Source of the DNA: Leishmania martiniquensis
Lineage: Eukaryota > Euglenozoa > Kinetoplastea > Trypanosomatida > Trypanosomatidae
DNA length: 64,000 bases
Assembly: GCF_017916325.1 (NCBI RefSeq)
Contig: NC_090160.1
Span: 695,001 to 759,000 of the forward strand
Direction: 5' to 3'
The stretch's first letter is position 1. Each line of letters starts with the position of its first letter. The notes under the pieces were generated by a model, which searched no databases, was not told the origin of the DNA, and was given only the letters and a program-made list of their open reading frames with translations. The translations under genes and the position numbers were made by a program. Below are positions 20,001 to 29,272 of this stretch, piece by piece.

Positions 20001-22742
20001 GAAAGAGGTCGGCAAGGAAGGGCTGCGAAGCTCGCGATCTTCCGCCACGTGGGCGTCGAGGGTGATGCTGCTCTTCCTCAGCGTCACCTCAGAGCTGTCG
20101 CCATGGCGGCGTACCGGGGAGGCTTGACCGCCGCCGCCACCAGTGCTCGGAAAACTGCCCATCAACTGCGGCTCCATCGAGGCCGCTGCTGGCGTCGAGA
20201 GGAGGCCGTTCATGTCGAGCTCTTGCTGAAGCTCCAGCACCTCTACTGTTGGTTTACGCCGCTTCCTGTCCCTGCTGACCGACGGTGTCACCGAACGGCT
20301 TCGACTGTGCGAGTCCGCTGCCCTGAGCCCACTCGGGTCTTTGCCATCCCCGCCATTGAACGAGGAGCTCGGCTGTTGCTGACATCGTCGCTCGGCGGCC
20401 ACTTCATGCTCCACCTTTTCGAGCGCCTGCAGACGCAGGTGCTGCTCCAGCCGGCGGAGCCGCGTCGCCTCCATGTAACATTCATAGCGGAGCTTGTGTG
20501 GATTCGTGGCAGCAAAGAGATGATGCGGGGTGCGGTGTCGACTGTCCACCTTCCTGCCCGTGACACCATCCGTTCCGCGGAGGCTGTGACCAGCCGCGCC
20601 TGCCGCCCAGACTGCCGCTGCCACGGGGCTGTTTTGTGCCGCTGGTGCATACGCCGCCGAGATGGCCACCGTTGCAGCTACGGTGGCGTTGCGGGCAGCC
20701 ACGCTCTGCACACCCAGGCTGCTGCGCCGTGTTGGGCCGATGGGTGGCTGCTTCCCTTCCACCGCTGCTGAATTCGGTGCTCCTGCAGCCGCGCCATCCT
20801 TTCTAGGGGAGGGCGTGCGACCTAAGCGACCTGGAGCGGCCCCTGAGGACGTCGCCGGGGCCGACACGCCGGTTTCTTGGTTGAAGTGCGCGAGGGAGAG
20901 GGCAAAGCCGTCGGTGCCTTGCCCCTCTGTGCCGCTGCTATCTGGAGCAGAGCGCTGTGCAGAGGCGACGGCGCCTGCCACTGCACCAGTCGCGGTTGCG
21001 CGCGCAAGTCGCGCTGCGGCTGACGGCACCTGCGCGCAGGGCATCGCATCAGCACCCAGCGTGCTGTTGAATGTATGGTCGCGCTCCCCCTTGCTGGCAG
21101 ATGGGGTCATGCTGTGCTGCAGGATGAGATAGCAGGTCAGCGTGTTGCTGCTCTTCTGCACAGTCCCCGTGACCGGGTCTACGCTGCTACAGTCCACACC
21201 AGTGATTGTGAGCTTTGCTGTGCCTTGCAGTGAGGTGTTCAGCTCCATGAAAAGGTCCCCGGTACTGGCGTTGATGAAGGGCGGTGCAATGAAGAGGTCC
21301 TTCACCGACGTAGTGACCCTGTACTCGAGCACTCGCGCCAGCCCCACTTGCTCACCCAACCCAGGCCGAAGCCCAACGAGGCGGCGAACGCGGTACAGCC
21401 CGCTGCTACCGATGCGGTCCTCGCGGGTGATGTCGAGGCCGACAGCTTCTTCGTCTTGCGTGAGCGCAGGCTTCGCTGTGCGAGCGTGCGCGCCAACAGA
21501 GGTCGCCGCCACTCCGGCCACCAGCGTGCCGCCGCCAACGGTCGCTGACGACTCGGTCGCATAGTCACGCTGCATCAAGAGCGTGCTTGAGTCCACTCTA
21601 AAGCTCACTGAGTTCAGCGTCGGCACCGGCGTGCCGCTGCTCGCCGTCGTGAAGGCGATCGCGGGTGGCGGAAGCGTGTCGGCGGTCGGGATGCTCACAT
21701 CCCAATCAATGCGCCGTCGAGCACTAGCGAGGGTCTTGAGGTGCGCATCAGCCCCTGTAAGCTCAGGGAGCAGTTCTTGAGCGAGGTGATACTGAAGCCG
21801 TGGCGGCTCTAACGCACCGTTACGCGGGTTCGTGTGGGCCACCTCGACCACATCCTCGCTCGTGGTACCGTAGAGGCGACGCAGAAGACCGAGCGAGCTT
21901 GTTGCGGAGCTGCTGTCGAGGGCCTGCTGCAGTAGTGTTGCGTTGTTGGTACGGACACGGTCGGTGCGAATCGCCTCTACTGTGACCACGGCGCGATCTG
22001 TGTCCGTGACAACAGAGGATGGAGCAACGCACACCGGCGACGTTGTACGCCCGCGTGGCCGATGAGAGGCACGGCCGCAGGAGGAGCCCCACACCCCACC
22101 AGATGCTTTCCCGCTGTCCGGGGGCCCGCTGCTGCGCTGCGTCGCGCCGGCGGTGGCCGCCGCTGCATGGGTATTGTTAATCTGCGGCCCAATGCATGGG
22201 CGACGCAGCGTGTCAGGCACCACAGTCAGCGACGACACCCTGCGTACCTCCGGTTGAACAGATGGCGACAACATCAGCTGCGGGTTCACCACGGCGCTGC
22301 CGACGACGTAGTAGGCAGGGGCTTCGGGGGCCGTGGACTGTGCTGCAGGCGCTGCCTGAGAGCTCGCAAGTCCCCCGGCAGACCTCTGACGTGCAATCCA
22401 TGCCGCTGCATCAGGTGGGTGTGGTACCCGTGCCGCATCGAACAGGTTTCGCACGGTGTAGTGTGCGGATGGCATCCGCCGCGCCGCTGGGCTGCCCCGC
22501 ATAGAGGCACAGGAAAGCCATGGCGGTGCCGCGGCAGCGGGGCGGGATACGGCAGGGCTGTGCGGCGCTGTGTGCGCAAGGGCGGAGATGGAGGAGAATG
22601 GGGGCTTCTGCTGCTTGTGTCGCCGCGCACTTTGCCCCTTCGCCGCTTCGGCTTTCGGCAGCCGGTGGCTGTTGGCCGATGGCGCCGGCGGCACGCACGC
22701 AGCCGACGTCGACGGTGGCGGCGCTTTTGGTCCACGCATCAT
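17052..22742 (-). CDS. Conserved large hypothetical protein, 1896 aa, with TPR-like C-terminus
   Basis: The first in-frame ATG is at 22740-22742; a further 23 upstream codons start at GTG and are excluded. An ATG at 22473-22475 (MPSAHYTVRNLFDAARVP) is a plausible later start. I do not recognise the family. Residues 1-280 are disordered. About 470-545 is a beta-rich segment (YRVTTSVKDLFIAPPFINAS...GDLF...LTITGVD). About 580-1090 is mostly low complexity with basic clusters. From about 1090 to the end it is predicted mainly helical, with repeated paired helices spaced about 34-40 residues (LTQRDLAEAYFFYGDYATAATIAEDVV-like and AALLECQGHTAEARERYGQSLALYEAS-like units) that look like tetratricopeptide repeats. 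There are no transmembrane helices or enzyme motifs. A scaffold role, for example cytoskeletal or ciliary, is inference only. Confidence 0.8.
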   Translation of the reverse strand: MMRGPKAPPPSTSAACVPPAPSANSHRLPKAEAAKGQSARRHKQQKPPFSSISALAHTAPHSPAVSRPAAAAPPWLSCASMRGSPAARRMPSAHYTVRNLFDAARVPHPPDAAAWIARQRSAGGLASSQAAPAAQSTAPEAPAYYVVGSAVVNPQLMLSPSVQPEVRRVSSLTVVPDTLRRPCIGPQINNTHAAAATAGATQRSSGPPDSGKASGGVWGSSCGRASHRPRGRTTSPVCVAPSSVVTDTDRAVVTVEAIRTDRVRTNNATLLQQALDSSSATSSLGLLRRLYGTTSEDVVEVAHTNPRNGALEPPRLQYHLAQELLPELTGADAHLKTLASARRRIDWDVSIPTADTLPPPAIAFTTASSGTPVPTLNSVSFRVDSSTLLMQRDYATESSATVGGGTLVAGVAATSVGAHARTAKPALTQDEEAVGLDITREDRIGSSGLYRVRRLVGLRPGLGEQVGLARVLEYRVTTSVKDLFIAPPFINASTGDLFMELNTSLQGTAKLTITGVDCSSVDPVTGTVQKSSNTLTCYLILQHSMTPSASKGERDHTFNSTLGADAMPCAQVPSAAARLARATATGAVAGAVASAQRSAPDSSGTEGQGTDGFALSLAHFNQETGVSAPATSSGAAPGRLGRTPSPRKDGAAAGAPNSAAVEGKQPPIGPTRRSSLGVQSVAARNATVAATVAISAAYAPAAQNSPVAAAVWAAGAAGHSLRGTDGVTGRKVDSRHRTPHHLFAATNPHKLRYECYMEATRLRRLEQHLRLQALEKVEHEVAAERRCQQQPSSSFNGGDGKDPSGLRAADSHSRSRSVTPSVSRDRKRRKPTVEVLELQQELDMNGLLSTPAAASMEPQLMGSFPSTGGGGGQASPVRRHGDSSEVTLRKSSITLDAHVAEDRELRSPSLPTSFFFMDGLQSPLSYMRLTVWQDRLIALFREEDKDLLRSEPRARFKRKALQEISDGGLGGMLANLYLWNGGIGNGAVSGSSRRATMHSRRGSSAAASRHVGGGADSIFSQSGNYVNSPFTVLASRSSLTASGGAQSNSSVEGEAEKTFETLRRLILCLGVEEERASTHLYNDTVQLCRNFCHSALLKTTAMTRGTREGLQQAAAAVLSNGSPASPRKVSVVSIGPNGSAGLSGKNLELLRSLEGALELSMTVMLIVGAYGEAVEYALQRVHTLCLLEGDTDALVNAAQRDLAEAYFFYGDYATAATIAEDVVTLTRQLCDDSPDAYEVVEAELLCTLTCVAAGRRERLRHYISNLELNIISAEQDSARAVRAMRPLLQAQLRLVLVFAKTYLVRSGSVGATSGSLAAAKTVTTADDIMRRKNSTASSAVSVSTSDVIPLLREAVRLLRDKDDLQEMQQSFVVFPSPERPAVPGDVGGTSASAKTPAGGRGWGALRSGRAFAYPVRAYGDAGAIGGDATAKMAAAQKRLRWSLLCFAGAQLLHNDHEQEGIQVMERTVKELVLGHHRHVERNQRATLASVLWVGLMLAKSRMQPGQVADIVPMLKEMSDRVVRIRGPLHPLAARSNLLYAHVSHYVIHSRHSVSLAMRSLAALERGVGPQSYDRLMAHYVVGLMAETQQRWRPAVEHLSTAYAIAQAIRLADDDLLVMDAQFIGGLLLCPPTAVLDLDTSTLCAHFQERLQRLRERVMPQSERLVVPLWNVAELFYLLKDVDNAVECVQETTRLLDRRGVLLVSADLLKPADVLMLEQHEAMSSDIGSEGCSRRMGGSCASQAVEARKRGEHLVTQRDSLVRASFDTISQALHLATALFMWAALLECQGHTAEARERYGQSLALYEASYLDDSLAAAHIMEALSKLLYTTGACGDALAWARKAEELLHSHYRKEWPLEHAAVRKLIGAVEHRLLVEEGTYVVQSGLPIPSEFSELL

Positions 22743-23961
22743 TGACTTACCAGCTGGCGTGCACGGGAGAGCGGCCGACGGCGTGCTGTGCCCGCAAGCC
22801 GGGAAGGACACAGCGGCGCTTTACTGTGGGCGGCTCCGCAGTGCTCTATGCAGCGCCCTGAAGGTGCACTAGAGAGAGAGAGGAGGATGGGGTCGGGGTG
22901 GGCGCCCGTGCACTACACGACGAGCGCGATTGCAGCGAGAAGAACCAGAAAGGGGAAGGGAAGCGATCAGGATGGAGAAGCGACGCAGAGGCGGCGGGGA
23001 CGTGATGGTGTGTGCGCGTGTGTGTGCCCTGCGGGAAGAGGTCATCCGCATCGACGGTACGCACCGGACGGGGAAGGAAAGGGGAAGTGAACGAGTCCGT
23101 CGAGCCACAGGGCATAGACACACACACACACATCCACGCACATGGACCCGCTGTGTGAGGAATGGGGGCGCCATCGAGGAGGGGGGTACGTGCGCATAGT
23201 GAGAGAGAGGTCATCACACCTAGCCCTTTCGCCCCCCGTCCCGCCCCCATGCTTTCGAGTGGGCGGCACTCGGTGGAGCACAGTTCACGCTTTGGCGCTC
23301 TTAAATGCAGTCGCCAGTGAAGGGGGGAGGGGCGCTCACCCATCGCGTGGACTCGGCCCCCCTGAGCAGGTTCAATACGCCTCGTAATGCGCATCAGCCG
23401 TGGAGACGCGCTGCGCAGCAACGCCCTCGACCCCGTCATCGGAGCACAGCCTCGATATCACCACTCCACTCCCTCTCCCCACCAGCGGGCAGCGAGGGCC
23501 GGTACAAGCGTGCTCACTGCTGCAGGTCGTTGCGCCCTAAATGCTCAGCCCCGTCAGCAGCAGCAGGAGGAGGAGCGGCTTGACGTTTTGCAGAGGATGG
23601 GACGGATGGGTGATGGCGGTGATGGGCTGCTCTTCTCCCTTCCTGCTCCCCCCACACACACAGAGTGAAAGGGGGAGGGGGATAATACTGGGCCCACACG
23701 TCCTTTAGATGTAGTGTGCGCACCCCCCTCCAGACGAGGGCGGGGACGCGTCAAAGATGAAGGATGTGCCTGGTGATATGAGTAGAGGGTGTGAGATGGA
23801 TTACAGTAGCCTTCCACAGAGGAGGAGGAGGCGTGCGCGTGTGTGGGCTGGAGGTGGGGGCACGAGCATGAGACGGCCTTGCCGCTCTCTCCATCACAGC
23901 TTCAGCATCTCACCAACAAGCAAGGAAAAAGGACTCGAACGAAGAGGTCTGTGTCCTTCGC
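22743..23961. other. Intergenic spacer containing inverted-repeat copy 1
   Basis: Apart from the 594-bp repeat described separately, this spacer contains GA-rich sequence and no supported gene. It should be the 3' UTR of the HSC20 gene plus the leader of the 1896-aa gene. Confidence 0.65.
23119..23712 (-). repeat. Inverted-repeat copy 1 (594 bp), partner at 39704-40298
   Basis: By eye this segment is the reverse complement of 39704-40298, with one difference found: a G-run of 6 here against 7 there (around 23322-23327). The match ends abruptly in (CA)7 at 23119-23132 and just after the TAAAGG...-type edge at 23712. It lies about 249 nt beyond the HSC20 stop codon, so it should be in that gene's 3' UTR. 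There is no coding capacity. It could be a SIDER-type degenerate retroposon or a simple segmental duplication; no poly(A) tail or target-site duplication was identified. Confidence 0.92.
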
Positions 23962-24810
23962 CTACTCAAGCATGCGCTCTTTCAGGTTGTTCAGCGCCGT
24001 CGTCACGTACGTCCACTCCTGCACAATGTGGTGAAACGCGCCCATATTGCCCTCATTCCACCTCCGAACGGCGTCCTTGAAGTAGCCAGCGTCGCGGTCC
24101 TCGAGGTCGAAGCGCAGCACAGACCACTGCCGGCGCACGCCCTCGTCCGAGGCGTCGCCGCCAAAGATGAGTTCGTTTACAGAGAGCATTTCCGTGAGGA
24201 AATCGTCGCTCAGGGGGGCGTCGGGTCGCACCTCACGCGCTTTCACGGTGCGTCGGTCATCCTCGACCAGCAGCCCCTCCTCCTCCGCCGCTGTGAGCGG
24301 GCTGCCCTTGACCTCTTCCGCCTTTACGAGGCGAGAGAGATAGCGGCAGCGCGAATACGGCGTCCGCAGCGTCTCGTAGGCGACGTTGGCGTATGTTGAA
24401 ACATCGACACAGCTCTTTAATCCATCGGGGATGCGCGCGAACGGCAGCGGTGACGCCGACGTCTCGGGCGGCGTATGAGCTGCCTCTGCCTGCGTTTGCA
24501 GCCGCAGCTGCTCTTGCGCCTGCACCTGCTGCTGGTCGGGGTGCACGAGGCGCTGGAGATGGTGGTACCTCCTTTGCAGTGCCGCCACGTCGAGCTCAGG
24601 ATGCTTGGCAATCTGGAAGAAATTAAAGAAGTTGCCCTTCCCTGCATCGCTGCTGGGGGCGGTCCTCTCAGAGGAGGGGGAGGTGGAGCACCACCGCTGC
24701 GGTGCCATCCAGAGCGAAGGAGCAGCCCAGCAGGTGGCAGGCAGCTGCGGCCGCATCACAAGACCCCTGCAAACCCCTCGCTGCGCGAGGCCAACACATT
24801 GGGTGCGCAT
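23962..24810 (-). CDS. HSC20: Mitochondrial iron-sulphur co-chaperone HSC20/JAC1 (J-domain, HscB family)
   Basis: The ATG at 24808-24810 gives 282 residues: a presequence of about 45 residues, then a J domain (NFFNFFQIAKHPELDV...LQRRYHHLQRLVHPD) with the HPD tripeptide at 90-92, and a C-terminal HscB oligomerisation domain (about 195-280) containing the LSVNELIF block and a final long helix. Typical HscB sequences carry a DAY-like helix soon after HPD; here it comes later (VSTYANVAYETLRTPYSRCRYL, about 137-158) after a Gln-rich insertion of roughly 35 residues. The protein delivers the scaffold ISCU to the mitochondrial Hsp70 and stimulates its ATPase during cluster transfer. An AG abuts the ATG directly, so either the spliced leader joins at the ATG or an upstream acceptor is used. 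An N-terminal zinc-binding domain, present in the human protein, is not seen. Confidence 0.88.
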   Translation of the reverse strand: MRTQCVGLAQRGVCRGLVMRPQLPATCWAAPSLWMAPQRWCSTSPSSERTAPSSDAGKGNFFNFFQIAKHPELDVAALQRRYHHLQRLVHPDQQQVQAQEQLRLQTQAEAAHTPPETSASPLPFARIPDGLKSCVDVSTYANVAYETLRTPYSRCRYLSRLVKAEEVKGSPLTAAEEEGLLVEDDRRTVKAREVRPDAPLSDDFLTEMLSVNELIFGGDASDEGVRRQWSVLRFDLEDRDAGYFKDAVRRWNEGNMGAFHHIVQEWTYVTTALNNLKERMLE

Positions 24811-25621
24811 CTCAGAAACCCAAGGGAGAAAGAGGGCGGCGCATGCTCTGCACCGTACGAAGTGGCGTAACAGAAGACGAGAGGGTGGTGATGGTGGGGT
24901 GTGGAGGAGGAGCACGGTGGTACACTGTACATTGACGATACAGCAGCGAGGATAGGGCGTGGGGGTGCGGGGGGGGCGTGGTGATGGTCTCTCCAATACT
25001 GTGCCGCTACGCACGGGAGGGACAGATAGAGAGGGGGAGGAAGCAGAGAAGAGGCAGCGAGAAGGGATGCGCCTCACCTCCGCCGGTCCCTTTCTTTTTG
25101 CTATTTTCTTCTCGGAATTGTACATGTCGAGGCAGTTGTGCATGGAGCCGTGAAGGGGTCCCGCCGTTGGCGCGCGCGCGTCCGTTTGCCTCCCTCACAC
25201 CCTCATGCGGACACTTATGCACATACACGCAAACGCTACCTCGGGCTTTCCCTCCCATCCTGAGCGCCCGTGGGCGACTGTGTGTGTGTGTGTGGTGGGA
25301 GGAGCACAGAGGAGGAGGGCTGAGGTGAGGGAAGCGAGAGTAGGCGGTGCGGCGTACAAGCGGGGGAGGGGGTACATCCCACAATCCACACTGCGAGAGA
25401 AGCTCCGCAGCATTATCAACATCAATGCATCTCTGCATGCGAGCGGGAAACAAACGAATCCTCAGACACACACACATACACATCCACATACGCATACATA
25501 TCTGTTAGTGCTTTTGGAGGTAGACAGATCGGTGAGCTGCGATAGAGGCAGCAGCACTGCGCTGCCGCCTACCGCATCCTCGCCTCCCTCAAGTGCCGCT
25601 ACAAGCTGCTCTGATGACACG
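24811..25621. other. Intergenic spacer
   Basis: This 0.81-kb spacer contains (TG)n at about 25279-25292 and (CA)n near 25463-25475. There is no supported gene. It contains the 3' UTR of the leucine-rich-repeat gene and the HSC20 leader. Confidence 0.6.
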
Positions 25622-28600
25622 CTAGGGGCGGCCACTGTAGGCGACCAGCACCTGCTCAGGGTCAAGGAAACGCAACGCCTCGTTAGCTGTGGCAGACGGG
25701 CCGGCCGCCACTAGTGCGGCATCGATGCGCGCAGCGTGCATCTTTACTGCCTGCATGCGGTGAAAGAGGCAGGAGAGCGCCGTCGCAGCGCTGCTGCTCT
25801 TCACACACGGGGAGGCGCTGTCTGCGCTGCTGAAGCTGCCCTTCTGACCTGCATGACCGGCAGCGATGATGCTGCTCGCGACGGCCGCCATGCGCGACAG
25901 CTTCTCCTCCAAATAGGCGACACGCGCGCGCACAAAAGTTGGTGAGAAGAGAAGCGCGGTCAGCACCCCAGTAAGGGTGAGCTGCGGGGCAATGGCGTGT
26001 CGCTGTTGCTGCTGCAGGAGCGCCTGCGCGGCTTTGACAGAGGAGCGCGCTGGGGGGGACGTGGCAGACAACGCAGACGACAGAGGCGCGGCCGATGCCG
26101 CGTCAGAGAGTGCGGCCGATGCTGAAGCTCGGAGAACCTTCTTGCTCTTTGCCTCAGCGCTGCCGCCGTCCTCCGTCACCGACAGCGACTCCTTCTTGTT
26201 CCGGGGCCCGTTACTAGCGACGCGAGACTGGGACTCGGCGGTGGTGGCACACGACGTGAGAGCTGCCGCGGCTGCCGCTGCACTGACGCTCTCGTGCACG
26301 TTGTGGTGAACTGCAAGAGCGTCGCAAAGCGGCTGCACATCGGCCTCCGCTACAGGCGCCTGCAGCAGCGCCAGCAACGGCTCCAGCACCTGCGACGAGT
26401 AAGCACCGATCGGACGCACCAGGTGCTGTACCACCTCTGGATCTTGCAGAGAGGCTGCGGGAATGGCGGCGTCGGCAGCGCCAGAGGACGCAGCGGATGC
26501 ACTGCTGCCATTTGTGGCACCAGCAAGGGGCGCTGAGTTCGTGGGGCTGCTAGAAGTGCTGCTGCTGCTCTTGCCAGTGAGAGTAACCAGCCTGCCGCCA
26601 TCCTCGCTGCTCTTGCCAAAGGCGACTACGACACCGTGGCCTCCTGCCGGTGTCGCACCTACCACGATGTAGGAACCTGTGAGGAGCTGCCACACCTGCT
26701 GTGGCTCGCTAGGTAGCGCCGCTCGTGCAGCGGCTATCGCTTGCGCGCCTCCGGCGGCTTCGGCGCTGCCACCACGCGCGGCTGCTGCGCCCACCAAGCC
26801 GGCCTTCGCATTGCCTCCGTGTGCCGCGCCCTTGGGCCCGGCGCCGCGTTTTCGATCGTGGAAGGACGAGGGAGAGACGCGACCGCTGCCACTCCCACCA
26901 CTTGCAGCGTTTCCAGCGTTGCCGGGGCGTGACAAGGCGCTCATGGCCTGCCTCGCCGCCACCGCGGTGCTCACCGACTCCCCGGCACTGTTTTCTGCCC
27001 CGAAGGCGGACCACTCGCGCAGCGGCAGCAGGCGCAGTAGTTCGGCGCCACCGTATTCGCCCTCCAGCGCCCAGAGTTCCTTCAAGGAGTAGACCTCGTG
27101 TAGAAGGACCAGGATTTCCGTGAGCGCCTCCTGCTGAGTCGTAGTGGCCGAGACGACACCGATGCTGTAGGGGGCCGACACGGAGGCTCCGGTGGCGCCC
27201 GGTGAGGCCGCAGCGGTTCTCGGCGATCCAGCGAAGATTTCCTCCGCACCGCGCGTCAGACCGCTGTCCCTCTGGCCCTCCCACGGTGGCGGAATGACGG
27301 CATACTTTGTTTCCTGAATGGCACGCAAAGCACTGAACTCAACGGGAATGCTGATCGCAGTAACAGCGGAGATGGACGGCGACGACGGTAGTGATGGACC
27401 CACATTACGCCGCCCTGATCCCGTGCGCTCTGGTGCCGCGACCACCAGCTCCGCGGCCGGCTTCTTCAGTTCCTCCAGCGAGCCCTGCCGTGCAGCTGAG
27501 ACGCGGACGACGTGGGCGGAGGCTTGCAGGGCACGCTGCAGCATAGCGAGCCGATCAGGCGATGGGCCCTCTACGGGCAGCAGCGAGCTCACCGCAGGTG
27601 CAGGGGCGCCGGCCAGCTGGAGCGACTTCGTGCTCTTGCGCAACGCTGCGGCGCCGCCGCGGATGGTACCGAAATACGCACTGCCGTGCAGCGCCGGCAG
27701 GGGCCAGGTGGCGGTGACGGTGGAGGAGAGGGGGCTTGCTGCCGTGGGCGCTGCGGCTGCGGTTGCTGCGTACCGCGGGCCGGCTGATGCAGACACGCTC
27801 ACGGTCGCCGGGCGTGAGGGAAAGAGAGGACGATCAAGCGGTACGTCGATCGTCACGTTCAGCGGTACGTCGATCGTCACGTTCAGCGCTGCGGCGCCGA
27901 TACCGCCGCTGACGGGCGCCAGTGTCGCTGCTGCCGTGGTGGTGGCCGCTGCGAGCGAGAGTGGCGGTTCCATCATTTGTTTTCTACCCGCGCGCAGCGG
28001 CGATGACGGGGCTGAGGCGCCAACGGAGCTGCTTGCCGGTAATCGAGGACTTGGGTGGGAGATGGGGAGGCAGTTTTGCGCCTCCGGCCCTCCCCCGTCT
28101 CCCTCGGCACCCTCCAAAGCTGCAGCGGCTGCTGCGGCCATCTGCGTCCGTTGCCACCCATCAGCGGAGAGCGGCATGCCCGGCTGCGAGAGCGTCCAGA
28201 TTGCGTGAAACGACTCCCACGCCTCCTCCTCTTGTCGCCTGGCCGCGGCGGAGCTCTGCCGCGCGACCTCTTGTGCTTGCCGCTGTTGGCGAAGGTGCGC
28301 CTCGTAGCTGCGCGCCAAATCCATGGCAGTGAGAGACTTGGAGAAGAGGTCGACCGCCGCTCTGGTTGCCTTCCTGTGACTCGGCAAGCTACAGGGCTGC
28401 ATGCTGCTTACCACGTTCGTGCCACCGGAGGTGCTGTGAGAGCTGTCCCCGTGCGTGCACTGGTGCCACCGAGCCGTTGCCGCAGCCGCAGCAGCAGCCG
28501 CAGCTGCCGCCTCGCGCTCCTTCGGCGTGACTGACCGGCAATCGAGCACCTCTAGCTGAGGGAGCGCTGCCACGCACCGCTCGCGGTATCGCGGCTCCCC

Positions 28601-29272
28601 TGTCACTGGGTTGCCGCGCAGGTCCAAAAAGCGAAGGCTTCGCAGCCGCTTCAGGGCACGCAGCACCTTGTCGAGGTCTGTCAGCCGATTGTGTGCCAGC
28701 GACAGGTGCTCCAAGAGGGAGAGGCGCGGGATGTCGGTGTCGCCCGCAATGTCGCTGATACAGTTGTATGCGGCGTGAAGGTGGGTGAGCCGCCGGCATC
28801 CGCGGTGAAGGGGAGGCCCCACCGCAGCGGCGATGGCCGAGGCCGGCGGGGATGCACGGGACGCCGCCGCGGGCAAGATTAGATTGTGGAGGGTTGTGAA
28901 GGCGTTGCGCTCGACGACGATGCGGCGTAAGTGCTCAAAGCGAAGGAAGTTGGGGTGCAGCGAGGTGAAGCCGCGGCGGTCGCAGACGTACTCGACTACC
29001 GAGGGCACTACTGCCAGGGGAATGCCCAGCTCGACTAGCGGGTCACACACGCAAGCAGCGCTGTGACTGCGGAAGGCAGGTGGCAATTCAGCTTCATGAC
29101 CGCTACCGCTGTGCCCAGAGGAGGCCACTCGCGTTGAGAGAGCCAAGGGATGGGTTCCGTTGCCGCTCAGCGGAGCCGTAACGAGCGCAGGCCCGCAGCG
29201 GAGGGCTCTCTTGTACGCCCCAGTCTGACGACGTAGAATGTCGTCGTACCGCTGCTGGGTGCCCGCCCGCAT
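25622..29272 (-). CDS. Leucine-rich repeat protein, 1216 aa
   Basis: The ATG at 29270-29272 opens a 1216-codon frame. Residues about 105-245 contain SDS22-type leucine-rich repeats (LTHLHAAYNCISDI, LEHLSLAHNRLTDL, LRFLDLRGNPVT) followed by an LRR-cap (RYRERCVAALPQLEVLDCRSVT). An alanine run (about 255-267) and a helical EEEAWESFHAIW region (about 345-360) follow. From about 370 to 750 the sequence is largely disordered, Ala/Ser/Pro-rich, with an exact 8-residue tandem repeat (NVTIDVPL twice). The C-terminal third mixes more low complexity with helical segments (about 1010-1210). LRR proteins of this type in trypanosomatids are often flagellar or cytoskeletal scaffolds, but nothing here fixes the location or partners. 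No membrane segment or enzymatic domain is visible. Confidence 0.85.
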   Translation of the reverse strand: MRAGTQQRYDDILRRQTGAYKRALRCGPALVTAPLSGNGTHPLALSTRVASSGHSGSGHEAELPPAFRSHSAACVCDPLVELGIPLAVVPSVVEYVCDRRGFTSLHPNFLRFEHLRRIVVERNAFTTLHNLILPAAASRASPPASAIAAAVGPPLHRGCRRLTHLHAAYNCISDIAGDTDIPRLSLLEHLSLAHNRLTDLDKVLRALKRLRSLRFLDLRGNPVTGEPRYRERCVAALPQLEVLDCRSVTPKEREAAAAAAAAAAATARWHQCTHGDSSHSTSGGTNVVSSMQPCSLPSHRKATRAAVDLFSKSLTAMDLARSYEAHLRQQRQAQEVARQSSAAARRQEEEAWESFHAIWTLSQPGMPLSADGWQRTQMAAAAAAALEGAEGDGGGPEAQNCLPISHPSPRLPASSSVGASAPSSPLRAGRKQMMEPPLSLAAATTTAAATLAPVSGGIGAAALNVTIDVPLNVTIDVPLDRPLFPSRPATVSVSASAGPRYAATAAAAPTAASPLSSTVTATWPLPALHGSAYFGTIRGGAAALRKSTKSLQLAGAPAPAVSSLLPVEGPSPDRLAMLQRALQASAHVVRVSAARQGSLEELKKPAAELVVAAPERTGSGRRNVGPSLPSSPSISAVTAISIPVEFSALRAIQETKYAVIPPPWEGQRDSGLTRGAEEIFAGSPRTAAASPGATGASVSAPYSIGVVSATTTQQEALTEILVLLHEVYSLKELWALEGEYGGAELLRLLPLREWSAFGAENSAGESVSTAVAARQAMSALSRPGNAGNAASGGSGSGRVSPSSFHDRKRGAGPKGAAHGGNAKAGLVGAAAARGGSAEAAGGAQAIAAARAALPSEPQQVWQLLTGSYIVVGATPAGGHGVVVAFGKSSEDGGRLVTLTGKSSSSTSSSPTNSAPLAGATNGSSASAASSGAADAAIPAASLQDPEVVQHLVRPIGAYSSQVLEPLLALLQAPVAEADVQPLCDALAVHHNVHESVSAAAAAAALTSCATTAESQSRVASNGPRNKKESLSVTEDGGSAEAKSKKVLRASASAALSDAASAAPLSSALSATSPPARSSVKAAQALLQQQQRHAIAPQLTLTGVLTALLFSPTFVRARVAYLEEKLSRMAAVASSIIAAGHAGQKGSFSSADSASPCVKSSSAATALSCLFHRMQAVKMHAARIDAALVAAGPSATANEALRFLDPEQVLVAYSGRP
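27841..27888. repeat. Exact 24-bp tandem duplication inside the LRR gene
   Basis: Two adjacent identical 24-bp units (27841-27864 and 27865-27888), each containing a CGATCG core, keep the reading frame and encode two NVTIDVPL units. Confidence 0.9.

Noticed and set aside
23361..23385. GGTTCAATAC in the inverted repeat as a possible tRNA B-box
   Set aside because: Only a partial match, with no A-box or cloverleaf that I could find at the right spacing.
23387..23668. Identical 93-codon frames in both repeat copies (also at 39748-40029)
   Set aside because: The frame is shared only because the DNA is duplicated. The peptide is low complexity, the two copies lie in 3' UTRs and the G-run indel shifts neighbouring frames, so no protein is supported.
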